In this document: positions 1 to 8,164 of the stretch, in pieces
Position numbering within the stretch: the stretch's first letter is position 1
How the letters are laid out: each line of letters opens with the position of its first letter
From: Runella limosa DSM 17973
GTDB taxonomy: Bacteria > Bacteroidota > Bacteroidia > Cytophagales > Spirosomataceae
Length of the DNA: 64,000 nt
Reading direction: 5' to 3'
Assembly (NCBI RefSeq): GCF_000482465.1
Contig: NZ_AXVJ01000025.1
Coordinates: 248,001-312,000 of the forward strand
Made by a program: the position numbers and the translations under genes
The notes under the pieces: model-generated
Told to the model about the DNA's origin: nothing
Databases searched by the model: none
What the model saw: the letters and a program-made list of their open reading frames with translations, nothing else

Positions 1-123
1 GATGGGGTACGTAAACGCCTTGCCCACGTCATCGTCAGCAAACAGCCAGCTGACCCATTCGATTTCGACTCCCGAATCGGGAGCAAGCTGTAATTCGTAT
101 CCGTTTCGGGTAATTCTTAGCAT
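1..123 (-). CDS. Phage tail/baseplate-like protein, N-terminal 41 residues (partial)
   Basis: The open frame begins at ATG 123 and runs off the left edge. The visible N-terminus (MLRITRNGYELQLAPDSGVE) has the short beta-hairpin followed by an acidic, aromatic stretch and a TYP motif. I recall this pattern from tail or baseplate proteins in Bacteroidota phages, but it is too short to assign. It starts a new transcription unit: a terminator (170-198) and a copy of the conserved upstream motif (152-164) lie directly before it. Downstream genes would include the missing tape measure. Confidence 0.6.
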   Translation of the reverse strand, partial: MLRITRNGYELQLAPDSGVEIEWVSWLFADDDVGKAFTYPI

Positions 124-147
124 AATACTGCAATTTCCGCAGTATTA
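123..147 (-). other. Inverted repeat abutting a start codon
   Basis: Nine-base arms TAATACTGC (123-131) and GCAGTATTA (139-147) are separated by 7 nt. On the transcribed strand the hairpin ends exactly at the ATG of the leftmost gene, so it would hide the ribosome landing site or act as an operator. It has no U-tract, so it is not a terminator. Confidence 0.45.
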
Positions 148-151
148 CAGG

Positions 152-164
152 ACAAAAAAAGGAA
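152..164 (-). promoter_or_regulatory. Conserved phage upstream motif, copy 5
   Basis: Reading leftwards the sequence is TTCCTTTTTTTGT, beginning 41 nt before ATG 123. It is the most divergent of five copies (others at 14001, 18007, 27321 and 27846) but keeps the TTCC-T-tract core and spacing, and like two others it directly follows a terminator. Confidence 0.45.
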
Positions 165-169
165 ACAAA

Positions 170-198
170 AAACCTGTGTAACAGCGCTACACAGGTTT
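170..198 (-). terminator. Rho-independent terminator of the lysis operon
   Basis: Perfect 11-bp arms AAACCTGTGTA (170-180) and TACACAGGTTT (188-198) enclose a 7-nt loop. On the minus strand the stem is followed by TTTTTTGTTTCC. It lies just after the stop of the last lysis gene (215). Confidence 0.85.
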
Positions 199-214
199 CC
201 AACTAACCCATCAA

Positions 215-568
215 CTACAGCCATTTGGGGCGGAATATCTTGGCGGCCAGCCACATACCTAGCAAGACCGCAAACCCGACAATCGCCCAAATAAATTTCT
301 TTTGCACGCTTTCGAGTGCTTCCACTTCTACGCGCTTCTGCTCAAGCTGCTTTTGCAGCTCTTCGTTTTGCTGCTTCAGCTTATAGTTATTCACTATCAG
401 CGTCGTGTTCTCCGCCTCGTAGAGCTTCGATTTTTCAGCGAGCTTGGTGATGACAATCAAATCACCCCGATCGATGTCAATTTTTTGGGCGTGCGAGATA
501 CTGCAAACGACGACGTAAATCATCGTCAGAGATACCCCTATAAATACTGTCAATACGCGATTTTTCAT
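215..568 (-). CDS. Membrane-anchored coiled-coil protein of lysis cassette (spanin-like)
   Basis: This 117-residue protein starts at ATG 568; a longer upstream frame to 694 is only the overlap with the neighbouring gene. It has an N-terminal hydrophobic signal (VLTVFIGVSLTMIYVVVCSI), a possible cleavage site SHAQ, a long charged coiled coil at about residues 45-85, and a second hydrophobic segment near the C-terminus (IWAIVGFAVLLGMWLAAKIF). It overlaps the preceding lipoprotein gene by 92 nt in another frame. Position after holin, endolysin and lipoprotein suggests the inner-membrane partner of a spanin pair. Classical i-spanins have an N-terminal anchor only, so the C-terminal anchor is odd. 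Confidence 0.6.
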   Translation of the reverse strand: MKNRVLTVFIGVSLTMIYVVVCSISHAQKIDIDRGDLIVITKLAEKSKLYEAENTTLIVNNYKLKQQNEELQKQLEQKRVEVEALESVQKKFIWAIVGFAVLLGMWLAAKIFRPKWL

Positions 569-710
569 AATTAAGAAATATTTGGTTGGTTTTGGTAACA
601 GAATCAATTTTCGCAAAATCAGCCCGAAGGCCGTTGACCGCGCGGAGAATTTGGCGGTTGGTGGTGCAGGCCGTGGCGAGCAAAAGCAGGGCAAAAAATA
701 GGGATTTCAT
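477..710 (-). CDS. Small lysis-cassette lipoprotein (o-spanin-like)
   Basis: This 77-residue protein starts at ATG 710, which overlaps the endolysin stop as ATGA. The N-terminus MKSLFFALLLLATAC ends in a lipobox (LATAC), so the mature protein would start at Cys and be anchored in the outer membrane. The rest is charged and helical. Small lipoproteins downstream of an endolysin are usually outer-membrane spanin subunits that join the membranes at the end of lysis. The gene's last 92 nt overlap the next gene. Order is lipoprotein first, opposite to lambda Rz/Rz1. Confidence 0.65.
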   Translation of the reverse strand: MKSLFFALLLLATACTTNRQILRAVNGLRADFAKIDSVTKTNQIFLNYEKSRIDSIYRGISDDDLRRRLQYLARPKN

Positions 711-1189
711 ATCGAAATGTAGTCTTGTTTTGGGGTTATTTTCGCTTTGGCCTGCGCAATGCTTAGGCCAAAAGTCTTCTGAAAATGCGGTAAATCGGTT
801 TTGGGCTTGGCCCAATCTCCACCCCATTCCCACCCAAACGATTTAAAGATTTTTACGACTTCAATCCAGTCGGCAACGCCGTCCTTGTCGAAGTCGGCGA
901 CGCTGTCGAAGCTCACCATTTTGCCCGAAATATGCACGAGGCAAATATCAACCGCAAGGCCATAATTGTGCCACGAGTCTCCACCCCGCGCCCACGTTAC
1001 CACGCGCCCTGGGCGGGTACGCCCCTGCGCAAACAGGTCATTTTGTTCCTGGAACGTTCGAAGCGTCCACGTAAGCCGTGGCTTCCATTCCCCTGTAAGC
1101 GCCTTCTCTGCTTGTTCGAGGATAGCAGTAAGCTCGGCACGCACTTTGGGATGCGCAAGCTGTATTCGATCTAAACTAATTTTGTCCAT
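707..1189 (-). CDS. M15-family peptidoglycan endopeptidase (endolysin)
   Basis: The 160-residue endolysin starts at ATG 1189, 14 nt inside the end of the holin gene; an extension to 1231 would overlap far more and adds no domain. M15 (VanY/CwlK/L-Ala-D-Glu peptidase type) zinc-site motifs are visible: SWHNYGLAVD supplies His and Asp ligands and DLPHFQ the last His, after a WGGDW segment. It would cut the peptide stems of host peptidoglycan at lysis. There is no signal peptide, so release depends on the holin encoded just upstream. Confidence 0.9.
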   Translation of the reverse strand: MDKISLDRIQLAHPKVRAELTAILEQAEKALTGEWKPRLTWTLRTFQEQNDLFAQGRTRPGRVVTWARGGDSWHNYGLAVDICLVHISGKMVSFDSVADFDKDGVADWIEVVKIFKSFGWEWGGDWAKPKTDLPHFQKTFGLSIAQAKAKITPKQDYISI

Positions 1190-1679
1190 CGGTATTTGTG
1201 GGGTTAAGGTCCTGTACTCGACCCGAAGCATCGAAACGTTTTAAGTAGGCCAGAATCCAGCTCGGTATTAAGTTGGGCTTAATTGCCCCCACTTTTTCGA
1301 GAATCGAAATTGCTTCTCGAACCAGTATGGCCACGTAAAACATATTGTTAACCCACTGGAAGAAAGCCACTTCCCTGCCGTCTATCTTCAAGTGGGTTAG
1401 GACGTGACACATTATTAGGAATAGCGCGTAGATGATGTGTTTCTCGAAATACCCCGCAAATCCCTTACTCGAAAGTTGCTGATTTCTGAGGGCTAACCAC
1501 ACGCCTAAAATCGTGTCTATGTGGGTGATGATTAACAGGCTAATCACGAACTGCCAATCCGAAAACAGATATACGTTCACGATGTCCAGCACCGTTTTCA
1601 GTAAGCCCGTCAAGGCCATTGCGAAAATCAACGTGGGCTTGTGGCTGTAATAGTCAAAAAAATCGAGCATTTTTTTCAT
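1176..1679 (-). CDS. Phage holin, Phage_holin_4 (toxin secretion/lysis) type
   Basis: This 167-residue protein has hydrophobic segments near residues 15-60 (LIFAMALTGLLKTVLDIV and WQFVISLLIITHIDTILGVW) and 80-100. The pattern of a D in a membrane helix followed by LALRNQQLSSKGFAGYFEKH matches the holin-4 family (LSS-KG-G-K block). It should make the inner-membrane lesion that releases the endolysin encoded next. The start is MKKMLDFF at 1679; a second Met at 1670 is possible. Confidence 0.8.
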   Translation of the reverse strand: MKKMLDFFDYYSHKPTLIFAMALTGLLKTVLDIVNVYLFSDWQFVISLLIITHIDTILGVWLALRNQQLSSKGFAGYFEKHIIYALFLIMCHVLTHLKIDGREVAFFQWVNNMFYVAILVREAISILEKVGAIKPNLIPSWILAYLKRFDASGRVQDLNPTNTDGQN

Positions 1680-1721
1680 AATTGAAAGTGTTTCTAACGA
1701 GGGAAAGTAGGGTAATTAGAG

Positions 1722-2090
1722 TCATTTCGCTGCCTTCTCCACGTGATTTTGGTCTATTCGATTAAGTTGTTTCGCCACCCACGCCTCGAATTTTGAAAGC
1801 GTAAAAAGCTCCTTATTCTTCCCCAAAACTCTCGAAATAGAATCGTTTGGGTCGCCATATTGGTATCCGCGCTTACGTTTTCGGAATACGTCGTTTAGGA
1901 AATCCCCCCACGACACATTAATAACTACGTCGTAGATGTAGGCGAGATCAAAAAATAGTTCGCTAAGGCTGTCAATGAATACTCTACGCACGAAGGCGTA
2001 GAGTATTCCGACGGGGCACAATAAAAGTGCTACGTTGTAGGCGAGCAAGAACAATACCCACGCGATTGCAAGATTTAGGGCGCGTTTCAT
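1722..2090 (-). CDS. Phage membrane protein of unknown function
   Basis: This 122-residue protein has a long N-terminal hydrophobic stretch (ALNLAIAWVLFLLAYNVALL and PVGILYAFVRRV), then a soluble tail containing YQYGDPNDSISRVLGKN and a basic C-terminus. The start ATG overlaps the stop of the preceding gene as ATGA. The placement before the holin suggests a lysis or entry role, but no function can be assigned. Confidence 0.7.
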   Translation of the reverse strand: MKRALNLAIAWVLFLLAYNVALLLCPVGILYAFVRRVFIDSLSELFFDLAYIYDVVINVSWGDFLNDVFRKRKRGYQYGDPNDSISRVLGKNKELFTLSKFEAWVAKQLNRIDQNHVEKAAK

Positions 2091-2485
2091 CCTAGTTCGA
2101 CACTTTCTAGTTGCAAGTTAAACCCTTCCATACTCCCATAAAAAAGCGCGTTAAACGCCTCCAGCTGCGGGTTAATCGCCTCGATAATCACGGGGGTTCC
2201 GATGGCGCGGAACAAAGCATCCCACAAAACGTAAGGAATATCTTGCTCTTTTTCGTCCACCAAAATAGACGTTGCCATCGGGGCTTGGACTTCCACTTCC
2301 TGCTCCACAGGCTCGATTTCGCCCTCGGGCGTTACAAGCTGCGTTTCTTTCTTGCACCAATGGGTTGCTAGAAACTCGACCTTAATCCGCACGGTTTCGG
2401 CGGTAAGGTCTTGTATTTTTGTTATTCTCGCTCTCGTTACATTAAGTACGAGGCGAAAATCTTGAGGTTTGAGTGTCGCTAACAT
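2087..2485 (-). CDS. Hypothetical phage protein
   Basis: This 132-residue soluble protein is mostly beta-predicted, with an acidic EGEIEPVEQEVEV segment and an aromatic C-terminal part (ALFYGSMEGFNLQL). Its start overlaps the preceding stop by one base (TAATG) and its own stop overlaps the next start (ATGA), so it is translationally coupled within the tail-to-lysis operon. I do not recognise the family. Confidence 0.75.
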   Translation of the reverse strand: MLATLKPQDFRLVLNVTRARITKIQDLTAETVRIKVEFLATHWCKKETQLVTPEGEIEPVEQEVEVQAPMATSILVDEKEQDIPYVLWDALFRAIGTPVIIEAINPQLEAFNALFYGSMEGFNLQLESVELG

Positions 2486-2796
2486 TATACGATATAAGGT
2501 ATTAGTTCTACTGTTAAGATTGTCCCCACAGCTGCATTGTGCAGCAGGGTGTAATTTGTATCGGCAAGGTAAACACCATCACTCGGCGCGGTGGGTAGCG
2601 TTGCCGTGCCGTTCACGATTGCGAGCGTGAACGGGTACGGTCGGCGAATTGTGTAGGAAACTTGCGCTCCCGTGCCGAAGAAATTAATTTCCTGCCTAAG
2701 CAATTTTCTCCGAAGTTGCTCCATGTTCAAGAAAGCAACTTCGCCAAGGAAGCCATTTGGCTGCAATTGTTCGGACTTGTGCCCTGCTAAGTTCAT
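2485..2796 (-). CDS. Hypothetical phage protein
   Basis: This 103-residue protein lies one base from the large LamG-type fibre gene. The first half is helical (LNMEQLRRKLLRQEINFF), the second beta-rich. Position directly after the fibre gene suggests a small tail accessory or chaperone. The family is not recognised. Confidence 0.7.
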   Translation of the reverse strand: MNLAGHKSEQLQPNGFLGEVAFLNMEQLRRKLLRQEINFFGTGAQVSYTIRRPYPFTLAIVNGTATLPTAPSDGVYLADTNYTLLHNAAVGTILTVELIPYIV

Positions 2797-2797
2797 G

Positions 2798-4711
2798 TCA
2801 ATACGATGTTAGAGCTTGAAGTTGTGAGTCGGAAAGGGCATAAGGGTAGTAGTATAGGCGCTTGATATGCCCGTTCCAGTAGTGTTGACCATTTTTCGCG
2901 CCTATATACATGGCATTTATAAGCATGGCTGTGCTGTAATTACTCGTTGTTGCAACGTTAGACGCGTTAACGCATAGCCTTCTTCCAACACCAGACTGAA
3001 AGGCCATAGCGACCTTTTTCCAGTTTTCGGCAATATCTGTACCAGTAATACTAAAATAACTAGTACCATCGTTTGATTCGATAAGAGTAGGTCCAACGCG
3101 CCCAATTATCGCGTTAGACCCTGAGCTAATCACGACGCCAAAACTCTCGCGCCCACCTCGCGCTTCAACATAAAAAGTTCCCTGGTTTGCGTTATAGAAG
3201 CGAGAAAACGCACCCCCCACCACACTTGGCACATCTGCCGCGCGCGTTACTGTAGTGCTAGCTGTTGGAATGTAGGAAGTTGGGAAAGCGCCTTTTTCTA
3301 ATTGTGCCCCCCACAAAAAGAACGTACCTGAATTTATTTCCGCGGCCCCTTCAGCTTCTGTGTCGATGCGACAATCGATCGAATTCTGCGTCGTGTAACC
3401 ATTTACGGTAAGTGTTACACTGTAACGAGTCGGCACACTTGTCAGCATAAAAGTGGCGATAGATATATTAATTAGGGGGGACTTTATGAAGAGATATATG
3501 CTTATTTTAATCTGCGTGGGCGCCCACGCAAAAACGCTAAACGTATATTTATCTCCTTCTGCAAGTGTTAGATTAGTAGGGGGCGAGACGCGAATAAATT
3601 TATCTTCGCCCTCTTGAATATCTATCCTAATAGCAGAACTGCTAGCGTCGGGGGAGGTAATATTCTCGGTTATAGTTAATCCAGGCTTAAGACTGCGGGT
3701 TCCTAGATTATTGCTGTGCAATAGCAGATTTGTCCTACTCTCTTCACCCAACAAACCAAGGCACTCCCCTGTAAGCGGGTCGAAATCTATTCGAGGCACA
3801 TTGGGCGCAGCTGTCCGCATTATACCTCTCGCATCGAAGTAGGTTGCGATGCTATTTCTTGCAAAGGTAATTTCTCTCGAAACACTTCGCGAGTTCGCGA
3901 AGTCTAGCATTAAGGTAGGGCGAACGCTAGGAAATCCTGTACTATTGCCTAGCGAAATCGCCTGCGCCGCCGCCGCACTTGCAGCAGCTTGTGTTTGCGA
4001 TGCCGCCGCTTCGCCTGCTTTCGTTGTTGCAGTATTTGCGCTGGCGGCGGCTGCACTTGCCGATGCAGCAGCTTCGCCTGCCTTGTTAAGTGCCTGTTGC
4101 GCCGAAAGGGCAGCAGCATCCGCGTAGTCGTTTGCTAGTTCCTCAGAGGCATCTGCTGCACTTGCCGATGCAGCAGCTTCGACTGCTTTTATCGCAGCGA
4201 TGTTTGCGGCGGTTTCGGCCGCCACCCGAGCCGAGTTAACAGCGCTATTCCACTGTGCTTCCGTTCCTGTATACCCATACTTATATATAGCAATCTCATA
4301 GGCACTATAGCCTCTGTATATACTCGCAAGCGTTGTATTCGAGGTAAGACCTGCCTCCGAAATATTTAGGGTAACGTTTAGGTCTATGACATCTTTCGTG
4401 CCCGCATCCTGCATCGCAAACGGGGACTCGAAGAAATATAGACCGTACGGTTTTGTGTGTTTTACGCGCAAAATCGTATCCGTAAGCGCGATTGTGAGCG
4501 GTATTCCCCCCGTAAAATTTCGGGTAACATTCGAGATAAGCTTAATAAGAAACACGCGCGGGTCGTCGGTAGCAACAACGCTTTCGTCTTCGAGCGAAGC
4601 CACCTCGCGGCCTTGCAATGCAGCAGTTATATTAATAATCCGCGCGGGGTCGTAGGTTTCGGGGAAGGTCACGCCGATGGTGACCGTGTCCCCCTTTATA
4701 AGGTCTGCCAT
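2798..4711 (-). CDS. Phage tail fibre protein with coiled stem and LamG-like head
   Basis: This 637-residue protein has three parts. Residues 1-130 are a beta-rich base. Residues about 145-255 are an Ala/Ser-rich helical stem with repeated SASAA-type heptads, typical of trimeric fibre stalks. The C-terminal 370 residues carry the signature of phage tip proteins with a concanavalin/LamG-like fold: LDFANSRSVSREITFARNS, SIATYFDARG, EESRTNLLLHS, QLEKGAFPTSYIPTASTTVT, then YPYALSDSQLQALTSY at the end. It probably binds surface glycans. It follows the serine hydrolase/GH fusion by 4 nt. Confidence 0.85.
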   Translation of the reverse strand: MADLIKGDTVTIGVTFPETYDPARIINITAALQGREVASLEDESVVATDDPRVFLIKLISNVTRNFTGGIPLTIALTDTILRVKHTKPYGLYFFESPFAMQDAGTKDVIDLNVTLNISEAGLTSNTTLASIYRGYSAYEIAIYKYGYTGTEAQWNSAVNSARVAAETAANIAAIKAVEAAASASAADASEELANDYADAAALSAQQALNKAGEAAASASAAAASANTATTKAGEAAASQTQAAASAAAAQAISLGNSTGFPSVRPTLMLDFANSRSVSREITFARNSIATYFDARGIMRTAAPNVPRIDFDPLTGECLGLLGEESRTNLLLHSNNLGTRSLKPGLTITENITSPDASSSAIRIDIQEGEDKFIRVSPPTNLTLAEGDKYTFSVFAWAPTQIKISIYLFIKSPLINISIATFMLTSVPTRYSVTLTVNGYTTQNSIDCRIDTEAEGAAEINSGTFFLWGAQLEKGAFPTSYIPTASTTVTRAADVPSVVGGAFSRFYNANQGTFYVEARGGRESFGVVISSGSNAIIGRVGPTLIESNDGTSYFSITGTDIAENWKKVAMAFQSGVGRRLCVNASNVATTSNYSTAMLINAMYIGAKNGQHYWNGHIKRLYYYPYALSDSQLQALTSY

Positions 4712-4715
4712 TGCC

Positions 4716-7667
4716 CTAAATGTTATTAATTAGTTTCAAGTTAACCACCCCCGTCTCTGTGCCACCAGCTGTACTATTGTAATAGTTCAGCAACAATTCC
4801 CCCTGCCCAAAAACCATTGGCGCAAGCTGGAAAGTGTAGTTAGCGGCACTACTTCGATCGAGGCGCGTAACGGTTCCACTTCGCACTTCCTCTAAGAATT
4901 CGAGACAGGCTTCAGCTGCGTAGGCGGCTTGTGGTTCTGTCATCGACATCGCAAAGTGTATCCCCCGCCCGCCCTTCTTATACACCGCGCGGCATACGCG
5001 TTTGATGGCTTCTTTGTCGGGCATGGCGGTTGTAGAGACCTCACCCCAATGCCCAGGATCCATGCGGAACATATACATGTCCACATAGTCGAGCTCGCAA
5101 TAGTAGTCTTTGTCTGCACCAAACGTTGGGACAAGACAGTCAAAGGCGCTGTATTTTTTGGAGTAATCACCATCCCATCCCATGTCGCCATCCGAATGGT
5201 AAAATCCATCCAACTGCGAGATAATCGGGTAATTGGAAGGCGAATTACCGTACCAGCCATTGGACTGCGCGCGGAAAAAATCCGCCACAAAATGGATAAC
5301 GCGCACATTGCTATTTGCACTTTTGGCAGCGTTTCGGAAACCAATCACCACCTTTTCCATTTCCAGATTGGTGAATTTCGACCACGCAGTTCCCTTTTGG
5401 GTGGCGACCATATAGGCCACGCCCCAAACGCCATCCGCGTCCCAACTCGCAAATGGTATATTGGAACTGGCAGAACTTTCTCCCCACGGTGTTATACTAC
5501 CATAGGTGTCGCTTAGGTATTTCCGCCAAGCGGCGACTGCCGTAGGCGAGAAATCGCCGTGGCTTTCGTAGTTATTTGGGCGGTCTGGGTCATCCCACAA
5601 ATAGTTAAAAAACTCCTCTGTTTGCCCACAACTTAGCGACATATAATTTAGGCGACCAGGTGCGTTTTGGTTGAACCAGTTCACAATAGAATAGGCACAA
5701 CCGTTTACGCGATTTCGGTAGGCTGTACTCGAAAATGAGCCAAGCCCATACACTCGATCCTCGAATTTTCCAGTTGCCCTTTTGCCGCCTTGAAAAACGA
5801 CTACATCATCAACTGGGATAAATTGTTCTACTTTCCCGTCATGTCGAACCCCCCAAAAATCGATACAATATCGTGGCTTTTGTAAGCCCTTAGACGCATA
5901 TATTGCGTCAATTTGTGCCATTCTGTTTGCCAATTTGTGGGTAGCATATACCCCTGGGTCTGTCTCGTATTCGTCCCAACGTACACACCAACGAATTTCT
6001 GTACAAGCAGCTGACAAGCCTCTAATTTTCCAAAGGAAATCATCCGAGTCGAAGTAGCCTGTCGTGTTCGTAAGGAAAATGAAATCGGCATTTTGAACTG
6101 CAGGTGGATTGCAGTTTCCTTCTTCGTTAAGCGTCTCTCGAAATTTCTCACGTAGCTGGTTATTAGCGGTGCGGCTTGTGCCATTGTAAGCTTCAGTAAA
6201 TACGAACCCAAAAAAGTTCTTTCTTCTTGAGAGCCACATTATACAGCCTGTAGCGCTTGTGTGTGACACTTCATTATTATCTGTGTCAATATCAAGTCCA
6301 AAGCCATATCTCGTTTTCATTTCCAAACTCCCTAACATTTCCGTAGCGGCGCCAGTTTGGTCAGCTTCCATTGTTTCTATAGCCGCCTGACTAAGAATTC
6401 TAGTGTTATTATACACACCCTTTTTTAGCCACATCCGCATGAATTTCGTCCAGTCGGCAGCAGTAGTGACTAAGCCCGCATGAATCACTGGACTGGTAGG
6501 GTCAGGGAATGGAGGCATTGTATAGCCTGTGTTATTCATTCCAAGAGGCTGAAGGATTCGTGTTTGGCATAGAGTAATCCAACTCTGAGAGCTTGCGATT
6601 TCCGCCATTCGTGCAGCAACTGCCCAATGTACGCCCCCGTACTCGTACCTTGTCCCTGGCGTATGGAGCAATGGAACGTTTACCGCAATTTGGTTGACGA
6701 CATCCTCTATTGTACTTCCAGTTTGACTTTCGTAGGCTTGGTCAGAGTTCGCTTTCAATCCTGATGTATGCGACATAAGCTGTGCAAGAGTAATATTGCC
6801 TTTTCCGTTTGCTTGCATCGCTGGAATTAGGCTACCTGCTGTTGTATTAAGGGAAAGTGCCCCTTCTTCAACAACCTTCATAATTACACTTGCCGCGAAG
6901 AATTTACTTAGCGAGGCTAAAGCAACTCGGGTATCATCTGCGTACGTTATATATCTCGAAAACAATATATTCGTACGAAATACGACAGCAGCAACTTTGT
7001 TGTTGTACCCCGAAATATTGCCATCAATTATAGCATTAATTTCGTCCATTTCTGCAGACGACAATACGTCATCACATGCGAGAGCCTTGCCAACCACAAC
7101 AGAACTCCAAGCGGACGCATAATCACCAATAATAGCCCGAATTCTAAAATAGTAGTCAAAGTTACTCACCCAAGGCCCTGTATCATGAACTCTCTCTCCA
7201 TTAGTGTATAATCCACCTTCAACAGGCGCAAAATCAACACCATTGACGGAATACTCAAGCTCAAAATTGTCTGGCATATTACCTTCGTAGGCCCATCCAA
7301 TTCTTATTGTGCTAGAATTTGTCCCTTCTGCAGTTAGGTTCGTGGGAGTACTAGGCTTATTCTCCTGTTTATTGTTATGCACAATGTCGAATTCAAAGGG
7401 GTTACAATACCCCTCGCAAGTAGGGCATTGCGCTTTGAAATAGGCTTTCCCATCGTTTGTCACTGCGCCCAAATTAATTTCAAACAAGCTTGACATAGGC
7501 ACGAGGCTACCGCTCTCGACATCTTTGCAACCTTGCTCCACATCCCACAAAATCTGGGAAACGTTAGCGCCGTGGAAGACCACCGTATAAATACTGCCTT
7601 CCTTATGTTTTATGGAGCTAATGCTCCATTGCGGACCGCAGGGGCCGCATAGTGGTAGTGTTGGCAT
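4716..7667 (-). CDS. Virion protein: FN3, serine hydrolase (beta-lactamase fold) and glycoside hydrolase fusion
   Basis: This 983-residue protein lies inside the tail operon. Residues 1-100 carry Cys motifs (CGPCG, CPTCEGYC). Residues about 105-195 are a fibronectin type III domain. Residues about 205-515 resemble class-C beta-lactamase/family VIII esterases: SLSK (S252-K255) is the SxxK nucleophile motif, PGTRYEYGGVHW (337-348) takes the place of YxN, and HTSATG (469-474) that of the H/KTG box. Residues about 525-930 resemble a GH42-like TIM barrel, with CIDFWG, SLSCGQTEEFFNY (Glu684/685 candidate acid/base) and YCELDYVDMY (Glu858 candidate). A wall- or glycan-processing role at adsorption is inferred. 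Confidence 0.75.
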   Translation of the reverse strand: MPTLPLCGPCGPQWSISSIKHKEGSIYTVVFHGANVSQILWDVEQGCKDVESGSLVPMSSLFEINLGAVTNDGKAYFKAQCPTCEGYCNPFEFDIVHNNKQENKPSTPTNLTAEGTNSSTIRIGWAYEGNMPDNFELEYSVNGVDFAPVEGGLYTNGERVHDTGPWVSNFDYYFRIRAIIGDYASAWSSVVVGKALACDDVLSSAEMDEINAIIDGNISGYNNKVAAVVFRTNILFSRYITYADDTRVALASLSKFFAASVIMKVVEEGALSLNTTAGSLIPAMQANGKGNITLAQLMSHTSGLKANSDQAYESQTGSTIEDVVNQIAVNVPLLHTPGTRYEYGGVHWAVAARMAEIASSQSWITLCQTRILQPLGMNNTGYTMPPFPDPTSPVIHAGLVTTAADWTKFMRMWLKKGVYNNTRILSQAAIETMEADQTGAATEMLGSLEMKTRYGFGLDIDTDNNEVSHTSATGCIMWLSRRKNFFGFVFTEAYNGTSRTANNQLREKFRETLNEEGNCNPPAVQNADFIFLTNTTGYFDSDDFLWKIRGLSAACTEIRWCVRWDEYETDPGVYATHKLANRMAQIDAIYASKGLQKPRYCIDFWGVRHDGKVEQFIPVDDVVVFQGGKRATGKFEDRVYGLGSFSSTAYRNRVNGCAYSIVNWFNQNAPGRLNYMSLSCGQTEEFFNYLWDDPDRPNNYESHGDFSPTAVAAWRKYLSDTYGSITPWGESSASSNIPFASWDADGVWGVAYMVATQKGTAWSKFTNLEMEKVVIGFRNAAKSANSNVRVIHFVADFFRAQSNGWYGNSPSNYPIISQLDGFYHSDGDMGWDGDYSKKYSAFDCLVPTFGADKDYYCELDYVDMYMFRMDPGHWGEVSTTAMPDKEAIKRVCRAVYKKGGRGIHFAMSMTEPQAAYAAEACLEFLEEVRSGTVTRLDRSSAANYTFQLAPMVFGQGELLLNYYNSTAGGTETGVVNLKLINNI

Positions 7668-7668
7668 G

Positions 7669-8145
7669 TTACCCTTCTAGGTCAATAAGGTGTTCGTAGA
7701 TATTCGCGACTTCGGTAATGTAGTCGCCCTGTAGGCTGGTTTGCTGGCCATTTTCGGGGTTAACAACGTTCTCAAACCAATGTTGCGAAAGAACCGTATT
7801 TTGGTCTGGAAATAACGACCAAGGCAGTTTGCCAACGACCTCAATAGTCTTTTCTGCGGCGTTTTTGTACTGCGTCTCAAGGCGGGAGTTGGCATCAGCA
7901 ATCTCTTGTTTCGTTTTCGCTTCGCCCATGGCTGCCTGTGCTTGTCTGACATCCGTAAGAGCGTCGTAGCGTTTAGCATCTATTTGCTCTTTCATCGCCT
8001 TTATTTCGAGTTTGAAATCCAAACTACCGCCTTTCATCGCGTATAGGCGAGTAACGGCGGGGAGAATTGTACTTCCCACAAGTGGTAGTTTAAGCACTGT
8101 TTTTACGGGTTCTGTTGTTTCAGTTTTTGTGTTTTTCGTTGCCAT
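7669..8145 (-). CDS. Hypothetical tail-module protein
   Basis: This 158-residue protein has a low-complexity Lys/Thr N-terminus (MATKNTKTETTEPVKTV), a central helical region (EIKAMKEQIDAKRYDALTDV) with coiled-coil character to about residue 95, and an aromatic C-terminus. It starts 20 nt after the giant fibre gene and ends one base before the hydrolase fusion. It may be a connector or chaperone; no family is recognised. Confidence 0.7.
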   Translation of the reverse strand: MATKNTKTETTEPVKTVLKLPLVGSTILPAVTRLYAMKGGSLDFKLEIKAMKEQIDAKRYDALTDVRQAQAAMGEAKTKQEIADANSRLETQYKNAAEKTIEVVGKLPWSLFPDQNTVLSQHWFENVVNPENGQQTSLQGDYITEVANIYEHLIDLEG

Positions 8146-8164
8146 TTTGTATAGATATTAAGAT

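Noticed and set aside
569-694. Extension of the membrane coiled-coil gene upstream to 694
   Set aside because: It is antisense-like overlap with the lipoprotein gene; the real start with a signal is ATG 568.
4716-7667. Serine hydrolase domain as antibiotic resistance gene
   Set aside because: It is fused to FN3 and glycosidase domains inside a tail operon, and the Tyr-x-Asn motif is altered, so resistance is unlikely.
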